Below the pieces are notes generated by a model. The model was given only the letters and a program-made list of their open reading frames with translations, was not told the origin of the DNA and made no database searches. Below are positions 34,801 to 47,295 of a stretch of 64,000 bases of DNA, piece by piece. The first letter of the stretch is position 1; each line of letters starts with the position of its first letter. The position numbers and the translations under genes were made by a program. The stretch spans positions 1,116,001 through 1,180,000 of the forward strand of contig VZSE01002702.1 in assembly GCA_013398275.1 (NCBI GenBank), given 5' to 3'. The stretch is from Promerops cafer. Lineage: Eukaryota; Chordata; Aves; Passeriformes; Nectariniidae.

Positions 34801-37800
34801 CCTTAAATTAATGTGCTATTTACTTGGCCTGCAACACCTTCCTCTGCTGCTTTAAAAGGTTTTACCACTCTTGGGAAAGCTTGGTTTGGTAGAGAACTCA
34901 TTTAGATTTTGATATCTAGAAGTTAGTACTCTCATTTAAAGCCAAGGTCCACGTTTCCTCTATGGTAATAAAAAGACAGGCTCCTTTGGTGGTAACTGGT
35001 TCTGTGTAGGTTTAACCATTCCTCGGAAGCAGTTTTCCTTTTGCACTAGCTTTTGAAGGAATCATAATTGTGGAATAAGTGCTCCTAAGATTGAAGGCAA
35101 AGGTCAGGTCAGCTGAATCTGGGTCATTGGCTCCATAATCGAGTACAAACTCCCTGTAATTACTTAACACCTTTCAGAAGGAGAACCATTAGGACCAAGA
35201 TTTACAGTCAGCTGGGTGGGAGAGAAGATCAAATGCCTTTAGGTGGGAGAGAAGGCAGGGCACACTCTCTAGTTGAATGAATTTTGAAAAACTGAAACTT
35301 CTATTCAAAGAAAGAGAAACAGAAAAAGGAAGATCCCAAAATAACTGGTGAATAGGAAACTCAGTCTGAGTGCTGCAGACCAATGTTTACAGCTTGCTCT
35401 GTACGATTTGGACCAACTAAAAAGAATTTTCTAGCTTAATGGCATAGGTTTTTCTCTTCATCTTGGACTTGTATCTTTTTTTCTCTTCTAGTAGGTGTAT
35501 TTCATTTCAAAGAAAACTTTCCCAAATTGCTACAGTCCTGACAAGTTCTCGTGAGGATACTCCTATACCTGTTCTATGTGAGCTAATCCAAGCCAGAGCC
35601 TCACAGTGATCTCCTGCTGAGCTGTTCCACAACAAAAATCCTAGCTGGCCAACCAAATAATGGGATGTACACTTCAACTCTTTAAGAAGGGAAGACAGGG
35701 ACGCTCCTCTGCAAAGCAGCATACAACTGTATGGATTCCCTGCAGGCTTTTCAACTCCCTTCTTGTTCTGAGCTAAATGCTATTAACACTGTCTCATGCT
35801 AAATAAATAAAAGCTTTTGCACTTTACACATAAAGGATGTCCTGGCCTGAAGCATCTTTCACAATTTAGATATTGGACTCTAAGCCAATAACTCTGCATC
35901 AAGACATGCTCTCAAAGATGAGCCAAAGGAATATTTCCCATGGACTAGTACAAAGCCTAAACCTGCTGCAGTGTCATATGTGAAAATTGCCCAGCAATGC
36001 ACGTGCACATCTGACTGGTGGGAAGATTATCATACAAACAATCCCAAATCCACGGTTGATGGAAATTCCTTTAATATCCATGAAAGATATGCACATTGAT
36101 TTTCAAAGAGTCACTTTTAGTTATATGTTTGAGTAGTTACCTGTATGAGTATGTGGAAGGAAAATCATTTGTGGCTGCTATAAAGTAGTCTCACAAATAA
36201 ATGGGTAAAATGCTGCCTTTATTTTCCTTCTCTTACCACAGATACATTTAAGCAAAGCTTTCCATCTTCATCCTTTTCAGGATGAAATCCTTATGCTTTT
36301 GGAGCTTCAACAAAATAAAAATGTTTTATCAAATGTATTGACCTCTTCCATGCTTTCAACAAAGAAAATGAACAAGCAGTATGATTTTAAAAAGTGTAAA
36401 GCCGTAATTTCAATTTCTTTTGACCTTTGGAAAAACATCAAAGCCTTCCCTATTATATTAATCTATATAATTATATTACAAATGACAAAACAAAGTACCT
36501 GGATCAAAGTTTCTTTTTATTTCCAGAACTGCATGCTTTGCAAAAATATTTTAGTGGGAAACTGCAAAATTTCACATCTTCATTTGGTTGACACACAAGT
36601 GTCAGAGTTTCCCTGGAGCAGGAGCTCTGGATGCCACTAAGCTGAGCAGAGCAGTGCCACCCTCCTGCTAAGGCAGAGTCAGCACTCTATGGGCTCCAGG
36701 ATAGACCTCAGTGCTCATAAATCTTTTTGACCTGCAGTTGGTCAAAAACCAAGGGGCTCTGCCCAGTCATTCCTACTATTTCTGGCAGCTATGGGAAGTA
36801 TTTCTAAATTGCTGTTAAAAATTACACAGCATACACTATAATAGGGAATAATGAGAGGGTAAAAAGTCTTTCCAAGAATGGGTGTTGCTGTGACTGCTTT
36901 TCCTTGCCATCATGGAAGAGAACTGAGAATCACAGCATCCATTTCAATGAACAGATATCTGGAACTTTGGAGTTCCTCCTCACATTGCAATATAAAAGCT
37001 TTCAGAGGTCTCAGTTAGGAATCCCACTAGAAACTGCATATATTGAATAGAAGACATATAAAAAAATAAACAGGCTGTCAGAATGCCTTCTAAACAGAAA
37101 AATCAGTAGTCTGAAAATCCAGAAATAACTGAAATTCTCACTCCATAAATCTTGAATTGCATTGCCTTCTGGCACTAAGCCCTGCTAATTACTTCAATCC
37201 TCACTCAGGGAGTGGTGAGATTTAATATTACCATCAAAGTACATCCAGTCAGTCCTGCATCAGCCATACAGAAGCCACAACTCAATTAGACACAGAAACT
37301 AAGCTCTTTGTTCCCTTTCATACTGCTGGAGTCCTTGTCAGCTTAAATTACATGTGAATCAAGACAAAGTCTTAAAGACATAGCCGCCGGTGAAAACTTT
37401 TCTGCATGAGGGGGATTAATCACAGATAGCAATTAACATTCTACAAATTAAGTGCAACTATAAAATTATACAAATGCTAATAAACAAACTCATTAATACT
37501 TATTTTCTTTCTGCTACAAAGATTAATCAAAGGTCATAACACTACAGCTGACAGGATTCCTGTGATTACAACTCCACTATGAAGTTAACTTCCCCTAACA
37601 TTCATTCCCCTTTTCCTACAAACTGCCATATGGCCCTTGAGAGAGAATGGACAATGTCAAATGACTTTTTAATGTCAGAGTGATATTCAAGAGCTGAACT
37701 CTGCAAAATCTACATGAAACAAAACTGATCATTAAAGTGAAATCCCAAATTCTGAAGTATTTTTTTACTTAAAATACAACCAAAAAACCCCCCAACAATC

Positions 37801-37810
37801 TTGTCTTTTG
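28816..37810. other. unique sequence, no gene seen
   Basis: Nine kilobases without a recognised repeat. From about 30100 to 30560 the sequence is moderately GC-richer, with a 71-codon plus frame (30234-30449) rich in A, S and G that I do not recognise. Around 32637-33298 several frames overlap on both strands. A 115-codon A/T-rich frame lies at 36293-36640. Between about 37380 and 37560 there is a cluster of ATTA cores and one ATCAAAGGTCA word, which resembles TCF/LEF and nuclear-receptor half-sites but is too short to interpret alone. Confidence 0.5.
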
Positions 37811-37971
37811 AAATCCCATGATGGGTCAGGTTGGAAGGGATGACAGTGGGTCATCTGGTTCAACCTCCCTGCTTAAGTAGAGCCATCCTAGAGCACATGG
37901 CATGGGATTGAATCCAGACAGTTTTTGAGTATCTCCAGTGAGGGAGACCCCACAGCCTCCCTCGGCAGAGA
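37811..37971 (-). mobile_element. CR1 3' fragment of a different subfamily
   Basis: The plus strand reads GGGTCAGGTTGGAAGGGATG, then CAGTGGGTCATCTGGTTCAA, CCTCCCTGCTTAAG, GTTTTTGAGTATCTCCAGTG and AGGGAGACCCCACAGCCTCC. This is the 3' UTR pattern of a CR1 subfamily distinct from those at 9903, 14177 and 28408: it has 'GTGGGTCATCTGGT' where those have 'GATCATCTAGT'. The octamer end is eroded at about 37811. Only about 160 bp remain. Confidence 0.88.
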
Positions 37972-39354
37972 GGCACTTAACACTTAATGCAATCAGCTCT
38001 TGGTCACAGCTACATCTATTACATGTATTAGGAGTGAGTGGAGATGTAGCCAGTACAATTTCAATCTTCTGCCTTTATGACCTGTGAAATGCAATGTGAA
38101 AATACCTAAGCCGTTTCCAAGGAATTCAGCTCAGTCCTTGACCTGTACAGGTGGCTCAGGCAGGATGCCACATAAAAAATGTGAAATAGCTTCTAGAGCC
38201 AAGCTGGTTATCTCTGTGCAGCACTGACCTGCATCTTCACACCACCTGGACTGTCTGCTCAGGTCAGTGTTAGCTCAGAACTATCTGTGCCCAGTCAGGT
38301 CACAGACCTCTCTTTTCTCCATTACCTCCTCCTGGTTGGCTCCGATAGCCTGTTTTGTCAATGTTCTGCACGAGCTATGATTTTGCTTTCTTTCAGGAGA
38401 TTCTGTCCTCCCATTTGGGCACTGGGCACTACTTTCCTTCATTAATCTTAAATTAGGTTGTCAGTGGGATACAGTCCTCCTATGAAACTCACTGAGTAAT
38501 ATTCCTACTGTGGTGGCACCTCAAGCACACCAGGAAGAGAGACAATACAGAACTAGTTCCTGGTGCAGGGAGCCCATCCTGTGGTATCAGACAAATTATA
38601 TGGAATTTACTCCTGGCTGAGGACTTAATAGCATTTCAGATCTTTTTTAGAAACCACTTATAAAGCTTCTGGGCATGCCACTGTCCTAATACAGCCAAAC
38701 AATGATTCACCAGCAGCTTACAAATGTACAGCAGCATACACATAAGCATACAGACATGCCCTAACACCCACATTAACATCCCTTCCCTGCAATCTGGTGA
38801 CAGAATGAATGAGATAAGCAACCAGTTGAGTGTGGAAAATGTATCCAGCTAATGACAGTGAGGAATGGTCTCTTCCTCCTGAAACCACTGTCTATATGGA
38901 AAGGCCTCTCTGACACGGTCTTGACATTTCTCTGCACTTCTAATGCCTGAGGTAAGATACAGATTGAAAATCTCTATTTTTATCTTTCAAAGGATCTGGG
39001 TACCCATCTTCATTTGCTAACCTAAGGAGACTCAATCCCTACTTTTTTCCTCCTGAAGATCCTATTTATTAAGGAAAAATCCTTCAATTACTTCCCTTAC
39101 TGATAGGAAATTTTAAGAGAGCTGCACTTGGCAACTGAGCTAGCAGACATGGAGGAAAACTGCCTTCTTTTAGAAGTGCAAAAGGAGATAGCTCCTGAGG
39201 TTGTGGCCAAGTGAATAAAATCTTGAATTTTTTGTGGTATGGTTTCCCTATCAAATGCTGGATAATGAACAAAAGAAATGCAGACAAAGAGAGAAATAGG
39301 AAAATTATACCTGGGCTGCACCAAAAGCAATGTGACCAGCAAGTCAAGGGAGGG
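37972..39354. other. unique sequence, no gene seen
   Basis: No recognised repeat. Two minus-strand frames at 39084-39377 and 39097-39342 overlap each other and run into the next CR1 copy. Neither is recognisable. Confidence 0.55.
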
Positions 39355-39790
39355 GATTCTCCCTCTCTACTCCCCACTCATGAGACCCCACCCAGATTAT
39401 GGCATCCAGCCTTGGGGTCCTCATCACAGGAAAGACATGGACCTGTTAGGATTAGGTCCAGAGGAGGCCATGAAGATGGAGAGAGGGCTGGAGCACCTCT
39501 CCTATGAAGACATGCTGATAGAGTTGAGATTGCTCAGCCTGGAGAAGAGAAGGCTCAAGTGAGACCTTATTGTAGCATTTTAATACTTAATAGGGGCTTA
39601 TAAGAAAGATGGGGACAAACATTTTAACAGGGCCTGTTGCAAGAGCACAAGAAGTAATGATTTTAAACTAAAAGAAAAGTTATAGAAAAAAAGTTATAGA
39701 AAAGTTATAAAGATGACATTTCTTATGATGAGGCTGGTGGAACATTGAAAAAAGTTGCCCAGAAGTGGTAGATGCCCCATCCCTGGAAAC
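39355..39790 (+). mobile_element. CR1 LINE relic lacking both ends
   Basis: This is the only clear CR1 on the plus strand. The start, CTCATGAGACCCCACCCAGA, encodes the CR1 ORF2 C-terminus: the plus frame to 39562 reads MRPHPDYGIQPWGPHHRKDM and later GLEHLSYEDML and LSLEKRRLK, matching the conserved end of CR1 ORF2. The 3' UTR follows (GACCTTATTGTAGCATTTTA, AAGAAAGATGGGGACAAAC, GGGCCTGTTGC, GCCCAGAAGTGGTAGATGCC). It stops at about 39790, before the terminal octamers. CR1 copies are normally 5'-truncated with an intact 3' end, so the missing 3' end points to a later deletion. Frameshifts and substitutions make it non-functional. Confidence 0.93.
39674..39709 (+). repeat. three short tandem units inside the CR1 copy
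   Basis: GAAAAGTTATA at 39674-39684, a longer variant at 39685-39698 and GAAAAGTTATA again at 39699-39709. They sit in the CR1 3' UTR where the family normally has unique sequence, so they arose after insertion by slippage or local duplication. Confidence 0.8.
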
Positions 39791-42700
39791 ATGTTTTCCA
39801 TGGATTGGTGTCATGATGTGCCATCCTACGGAGCTGTGAGTTCGGTGTTTAAGACCCATCCTGGGCATTCACAGACCAAAGAGCAATTCAAAAGACCAGC
39901 CACTGGGTTTCTCACTGTCCCCCCCAAGCAGATGTCTACTGCTTTGAGGTGCCCTAACATCATTTGACTGATTTGTAGGGGCCACACAGGTCTCTCATAA
40001 GACTTACAAGAGATATTCTAGCTTTGTGCAGGTCACAAGCAGGCTACAACACCTCAGATTACACCAAGCAGTCATGGCTCTGCACCTGAGTCAAGCCACA
40101 GGTTTCCTCTTCAGAGGTGGAAAGCATTGTCAGTACTGACGAGGTCTCCATCAACAAGAGGAGTTTGAGCACCTACAGTGCATGAAGTCATACAATTAGC
40201 AAATGTCCTCAGTGCTTGTGGACACAATACATGCATCCAGGCATTCATTTGGAACTAAAACCCACTGTGATGCATTTTAATTGCTGCAGGCCAATCTCAA
40301 CAGCCTAGAGGCACATGGTTATAGTGTTTCTCAGACTGAATGTCTAGGTCCAGGCATGGTATCTGTTTCATAGCAAAGAGTGGGTCAATTTTACCAGCCA
40401 GGAATCATCTATGCAAGCAAACTTACTACCTAACAAGCAGCTCCAATACACTGACTCATGGTCGCTGCAATCAGTAACATTTCCACCCTGCTTCAGCAGT
40501 GCTGTTGAAACTAGAAACTTGGCTTACCTAACTATGAGAAAATAGACCTGAAGGTTTTTTTATTAATTCCTCCTCATTTTAAAATGCAGTCTGCACAAAC
40601 AAATGCAGGATATTAACTCTGGAATTAAACCACTGAAAGGCAAGGCTTATATACCAAGCAGGTAAAATAGTAACGGATCTAAAAGTCTTTTGGAGGCAGA
40701 AAAATTGGGATTCCTTACAATATATTAAAAAATGTTTACAAGGCCAATGCAGAATTCTGAAGGATTATGAATAGCTAGGCATTGACTCTTAGCCTTGCTA
40801 TCTTCCTGTGTCCAAGTGGAATCAAAGGGTCTGACCAACACAAAGTCACGGGGCAAGAAAAAGGCCACAAAACATGTAAGAATGCCATCCTGGGAAGCAT
40901 TCTTCGTGCAGGAAGCATTTTTCCCACCCACAAATCATCTGGGAACCTCCAGCAGATGGAAGAAGGCAGAGGTTTGAATGAACATCAGTGCCTTAGAAGC
41001 AGGAAGCTACTTACATAAAAATAGAACTCTGTCCTATGCAGCAGCCTGTGAGGATGTGCAAATTCTGCTGCTGCTGTAATTCTGAAACCCTTGAAGCTCA
41101 TTCTCACACATACATTCACATACATTCTTTACAACCCCTAAACAAGAAAGGGCACAGCTAGACAGAGTAGATTGTACATAATCTGAAGATAACTCATTTT
41201 TATTAATATGTAAATTAGCAAGTTGCTATCTATGTACATAATTTATTAGGCACAGACATATATGGAAAATTGCATTTGGTGTCTCAAGGCTGAGTCTAAG
41301 TAGCATGTTTCCTAGTAGAATATCTCATTTTTTCACATGGTTGCTGAAAGGGGCCATGAAGCATGCAAAGCAGGCACTTAATAAGGATCTAAGTCATTAT
41401 TTCAGCTCCGAGTACTTAATTTATATGTCCTAGCTGGCAAATTGTTCTTCCAGCATGCTTCTCCTGTTTAAGAGAGTATTTATCCCTAAATAAGGCATAC
41501 TGTAATGTCTCCTAGTATGAGTGCTGGGACTCAACACACCTTTATTTAGCACCTTAACTGGGAGAATGCTCTACTGTCCTGGTAATTGATGGAAAGAGGA
41601 AGAACTTCCATAGGTTCTGTCTCTCACCCTTTTCCATATCTCAGGAATCTGTGCTCCTAACTTGACTTCAGTTCAGTGACCAAAGTCAACAAGGAGAAAC
41701 TCAGATCTATGTCTCCTGGGAACAAGCTATATTTGGATAAATATTTATTGCTTCAGGAAGGCCTTTTAATCATAATGAAAATCAAGTCAGTCTCAATTTG
41801 TCAACAGATGTATTTGATATTCAGTTTTAGTATTTTATAGTAGAAATGCCTCAGGCATATACCTGTCCTCACAGCTCTAGCCAAGTGCCACAGATATTCC
41901 TGCATTCACACAGGCAAGGAGAATTTTCTATTATTTACCCCATATTCTATTCTTCTTTCTTATATACTCCAGTTTTGGATATGATAATGAGTCACACAAG
42001 AAAGAAGAAGCTAGAAAGATGTGTTCTCAAACTGAAAGCATGTCACTGAATTTACTGCTTTTATTTTTTTAACATAGAATTGATGTTAAAAATATTCCGC
42101 CTAGAGAAGGAGGGGTTTGGACTTCAAAAATGTTGCCCTACTGACAACAAAATAAGTAGCTGCATGATGTTCACAGAAGTGTGTAAAGGGACTAGAAGAG
42201 ACTTTGTTATTTACTTATTTTAATTTGTAAGTATTGTTGTTGTATCTAACATCTTGTATAAAAATGAAAGTTTTTATATCAGGGGTCATCTCATAACACT
42301 TGTCTCCTCTTGTGAAGTAGGCTATTCTACCATAAGGAAGCAACTTTTTAGACTTTTACTAGCTAAACCAGCAATATAAATTAGAAATAAAACTTTAGTT
42401 TCATGGTCATTTTCTTCCAATGTTGCTCACAGTGTGCTGGTGTGCTTAAAAAGAAATCATGATTTTGGACAAAGATAACATGGGTTGCACTCCCTCAGAA
42501 GGGTACAGAAAGAGATGCAGGAGAAAGAATGAAACTGAATTCATGGTGAAATAGGGGGTACATGTATCTGAAAGGATTCCTATTGCTGACAGTACTAATG
42601 ATACCATTTCCAAGAACTGAAGTGCTGTCTTTTCATAGTCAGCTGCTGCGAAGGGGAGATTGGACTAGATAATGCTCTGAACCATATCTGAGAACTATCA

Positions 42701-45009
42701 CTTTTATCCCAAAGAAGGTGAAAAGAGGATAAGAGGAGAAAGGAGAAAAATAGTATCTTGCAGTAAAGGAGATAAGGGAAACAATAACCAGATTTATACC
42801 ATTTTTTCCTAAAGAAAAAAAAAAAACCACACAGTGCTTTCCCAAGAAGTTCTTGGAGACAGATCACATTTAGATATTGACTGCAACTTCCTAAGGAAGG
42901 AAAATGAATATGTTTGAATTGAGCTGTGACCTTTTCTTGAAAATTCAGATTTCTGAGTGGTTTCAAGCTCTTCATCACCTCTCAAAAATAATTTAACAAA
43001 AGGTTAAAAAGGAACCCTTTTGACGTTGCATGGAAATGGAGAGCACGAGCAGGCATCAGCCCTACACAGGGGCACTGGCAGCCACAGAGCTCAGACTGTG
43101 CATCAATGTGTGAGCCTTTTCCCACCAGCAGGGCAAGCTGCCTGCTTGGCTTTGCAATGGGAAGGAGGAGGAATGTAGAGGAATAGTCAGGAGAAACCGA
43201 GAGATGGTTTAACGAATTGCTCCTCTGCTCCCATCAGCCTGAGCTTCTTTATGACTCACTATAATTCCACCCCCTCAGCAGCATATGGGAAGAAAGTTAG
43301 GTTGATCCAAGAGGATTAGATATTCTTTTGACTTCAGCTCCAAATGATTTCAAGACTCCAATACCTGGACTCACATAAACCTAGCTTTAAGTATAGAAGT
43401 GAAAGACACTAATTGGTTTTTGGATAAAAACAGAACAGATCAGTGAGCAGGAGACTGGTCACCCAAGGTTATACCGAGGTTTATGACTGACAGAATAGCA
43501 AAGATGCCCATGCAATGTCTATGATGAAAATGTGCTCTTGAAGATCTGGAACACTCTGTGTCAGCAGATATTTTGGGTAACTGGCTTCAGGACTTCAGCG
43601 GACTGGTCTGTCACATGATCTCTGCATACACAGTGCAGATGTACGCACAGCACAGAGCATTTGTAAGAAAGGCAAGACAAGCTTCACATAATTTAAGAAA
43701 AAAATAATGCATACAGGGGCACATGCAATTCACACATTTGCTTTGTGAAGCCATGTGGCTTCATTCTGTTTTCAGTTTTAAGGGTTCAGCAAACCAGCAC
43801 CATCTGAGACAGGGAGAGCAGACACTTGGAAAGTGCCACTAATACAAACAGAAACGGTGAACCCAAATGTGAAAAGCAGTTGCAATATTAGTGGCATACA
43901 GCAGGCACATGTGAGACCTGCCCTGTGCTTTCTTTTCAGTTATGATGTGTCACCAGCCAGCCTAGCACAGCTGCAGTACAGATGTGCTGTATGCCATGCT
44001 GATGGTATACACTTCCCCCACTCTGTAAAATACTGTATTCTCTGTCGCTCAGCTCAGCATCCAGTAAGATAAATGGCTAGGTAGAGGGGACAGATGCTGG
44101 TATTGCCCTGGTCAATGGAAAATAGAGTTGGAACTGTCCATCTTCTCTGGTGGCAGCACCTGACCTCTCCACCAGTGCATGGACACACCAGTGCTGGCCA
44201 TCAGCCTGTGAATACCTCCTGGATTAATTGCAGCAGAAATGCTTTAGTGCATGGCAATAAAATTAAAAAATCTCTTTCTCTGCTGCAACCCTCCAGAAAA
44301 AAAAGAAACAGGTTTTATTACATGTGATGGTGATAGAACAAGCTATTTACTAAATAATTTGTTAATCATTTTGCATTCAGTTTACAAAGAGGTATTTCAC
44401 CTTCTGGGTTGTGCACATACTGCTTAATTTAACTGCTTGTTGGGCACTTGCTATTCACAGCATGTAGCTGCTCGCATGAGGCACAGGGTGTTCTTCCCCA
44501 TTGCCTTGCAAAGATTTTTGGAGCATTTCGGACAGATTTTGTAGATTTTTCTTTGACTAGAAGGGGGGCTTTATTTAGCTTCACCTTGTGCATACCACTG
44601 TCCATAGCTGACAGAACGTCCACATGCAAACATGAGTATTCATATGAATACCAAAACAGCGTGGACAAAACCCCTCTTGCCTTACAAATATCAATGAAAC
44701 AAATAAAATTGCATCAGGAAGCTGTTCATAGTCTGAACGAGCAGTGTTTGAGATATGCATTATTCAAGCCATTCTCTCTTGGGATAGTTCACCATTTTCA
44801 ATACTCTTGCTCCCAGATGCTAAATTCATCAGGCCATAGATAGTCAGTTGTAAAATAAACTGGACGTCCAAATACAACCCAAACAATGCATATCTTCTGT
44901 GTCAATGTGGTTGCAGATGATGGACCTAAGCATGTGGAGTTGCATGGATGAAATAGAAGGCATTCAACATATGTCTGCATCTTCCTACATGCAGAAAAAT
45001 ATTTCAAAA
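39791..45009. other. unique sequence, no gene seen
   Basis: Frames of up to 131 codons (44448-44843, plus) and 127 codons (42595-42978, minus) are not recognisable. An A-run lies at about 42816-42828. From about 41160 to 41520 the sequence is A/T-rich with complex, non-repetitive texture and no transposon signature. Confidence 0.5.
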
Positions 45010-45055
45010 GAATCAGAGAATCATAGCATGGGCTGGTTTTGGCTGCCAAGGGAAT
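45010..45055 (-). mobile_element. possible very short CR1 3' end
   Basis: The plus strand reads CAGAGAATCATAGCATGGGC, like two CR1 octamers followed by the start of the 3' UTR, but the next bases fit the family poorly and the match ends within about 45 bases. It may be a decayed tip of CR1 or chance. Confidence 0.25.
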
Positions 45056-46872
45056 ATCTGTCATTTTGTGTAACTTATTTATACTCAAAATAATACTTGG
45101 GGACTAACAACTGCAAAATAATTCTTTCAGCACAAAATCTGGAACAAGATAGATGTATAATTGACTTGAAAATACAAATACTTGGATCATCTTTTAACAT
45201 GAAACCCAGGAAACAAAGTCGTCTTGAAATTTAGTAAGACTTTGGGCTCTACATGTTTACAGATAGTGCTTCAGATAATTCTGCTGACAGAGAAGGAGAT
45301 ATTCACAAACATTAACTTGAGCCCAGGGAAACAAGCCATTGGAGTGCTGCCTACAGAAACATGCATTTTCCTGCTGATGATGGAGGGAGTCTGGGGATAT
45401 TAGATTTAATAGATAACCAACCTCCACTGTACCATTCAAGATATTGGCCCTGGTTCACTCTTGCCATTCAGATGTAATTCCATAATGAAACAATGATAAC
45501 CAAAAAGGGTCTGTAACACTCCTTTGCAATGGCAAAATGAAACAGATGCACATCCTCTGCCAGGTGCTTGTTGGACCCTGTTGGAAGGGGTCCAAATAAT
45601 TAGCTGCTCACCAGATGGGTAGCAAAGCACAAACAATCTAATGTGTCTTTTGGGTACAGACAACTCTGACTTTCAGTGATGTAATAACATTAACATGTGA
45701 CAGCATTTAAGTTGTCAGCAATTTGAGAACTTAATTTTGTAGTTTGCAATCTGCAACGGTTTTATTTTCATTAACCAAACACCTACAGAAAGGAGACCAA
45801 AAATACAGCTGGCAGAGGGGGAAACTCAGCTTCCCAGTGGGACATCGACACTTTGCTTCATTGCCAGTAAAGGACCTGAGACACTAAACAACAAACTGGA
45901 AAACATCACTAGCATGTATGAAAGCTATTTTTAGCACTTTTAGTGATTTGTAAGATTTTCAGTGTCCGTGACTAATGAAAAAAAACAAGACTGGGAAATT
46001 TTATCCTCTACCCCCCCAAAAAATGTGAAACATACAGCACACCAAATGTGGTGATGGGTTTATAGTGTTTGCAAGCAATCACTGAATCTTCAAAACTCAC
46101 CTCTGAGCTTCATTGGCACCCAAAGCAAGACCTGACTGAGACAATTGAAGCTTTCCACAGAGGAATTGCTTCTGGGAACTTATTTTTCAGCCTCAGGCCT
46201 CCCACATTTGCTAGGATGAAGAATTGTGAAAGTTTTTGGTCCAGTGCGAAGATGTACTTGAGATGAGCAAATGCAGCCTCCGTAGCTGCTTTTTCTTAAA
46301 TAAGTAATATGAAGATTTTTGCCAACTGTCTGTACATTCAAGTGAAAGTGGCACATATTATACTTAAAGCAAAAGTGTTGAGTCTTGAACTTTATGATTC
46401 ACCTGAGCAACACTAGCAAGTCTTACAATTTCCTCATGGTATTAGGTGTTTTTGCCCAGAACCCCAGACGTCTGAGTCATGGATTATATGTGAATTTCGA
46501 CATCCCTCTTAATGAATAAATAAGAGCAATTTTCCAGCTTTCCTGGTTATACACAAATATTTGGAAAACACAAATGTGGCAGCCCAAAAGGCTTCAAAAC
46601 CAGAAGCCAAACAAGGAATGCATAAACTCATAAAGGGCATAAAAGGATTATTAAATCAATGCATTATTCCTGGAACCTAACACTTAGTTTCTGAGGACCT
46701 GCTGCTAGCAAAACTGTCTGTGTAAAATCAAAATCCCATCCAGATTAATCCCACTGCCTGCTCTCCCCAATCCTCTCTGCAGTTTTAGGTCTCTGGCATT
46801 TTCTGGACCAACTAAATTCTCCATTTGAATGATCCCTTTTATCGTCATGGAAATAGTTGTTGCTCCACAGTA
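45056..46872. other. unique sequence, no gene seen
   Basis: No repeat family recognised. A small hairpin (8-bp arms TTGGACCC / GGGTCCAA) sits at 45571-45595. Frames stay below 80 codons. Confidence 0.55.
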
Positions 46873-46917
46873 GATTGTGACTGGGGAGATCGTGACTGGG
46901 GAGATTGTGATTGGGGA
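46873..46917. repeat. three-copy 15-bp minisatellite
   Basis: The unit GATYGTGAYTGGGGA is repeated at 46873-46887, 46888-46902 and 46903-46917, with one or two differences between units. Because the unit is a multiple of three, a minus-strand frame (46705-47061, 118 codons) passes through it as a five-residue TISPV-type repeat. That frame has no other sign of being coding. Confidence 0.95.
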
Positions 46918-47277
46918 GAAAGACTCTGAAAATACCTTGATTAATTTTACTTCACTAAAGCTCCCTTTTTTGTAAAACAGTAAAATATTTACAGGAAAGG
47001 TCAGTACTAAGCAAAACCAGATTTGTTCATTATTTTCTAAGCTCTGCTCCAAGCCCGTCAAAGCTTCTGATCTCCTTCCATGAATTTTGAATAAGACCCT
47101 TTAAAGAATCACATTCACAAATATCTGTCTATTAAAATAGAAAATCTTTAATATTTACCAAACAGGTGTTAATAATTAATTCTTATTTTTGGTTAGTAAA
47201 CCAATAATGTTTAAATGTCTCCAAAGAAAGATCCAATAAAGAAATAGTTCCATTATAGTTAAAGAAAAACAAAATTT
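46918..47277. other. AT-rich unique sequence
   Basis: Nothing recognised; strongly A/T-rich towards the A tract that follows. Confidence 0.6.
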
Positions 47278-47295
47278 AAAAAAAAAAAAAAAAAA
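47278..47295 (+). repeat. A18 homopolymer
   Basis: Eighteen consecutive A in A/T-rich surroundings. No retrocopy body or target-site duplication is visible beside it. Confidence 0.9.

Noticed and set aside
39278..39562. 94-codon plus-strand frame as a host gene
   Set aside because: Its second half is the CR1 ORF2 C-terminus and its first half is flanking sequence read through by chance.
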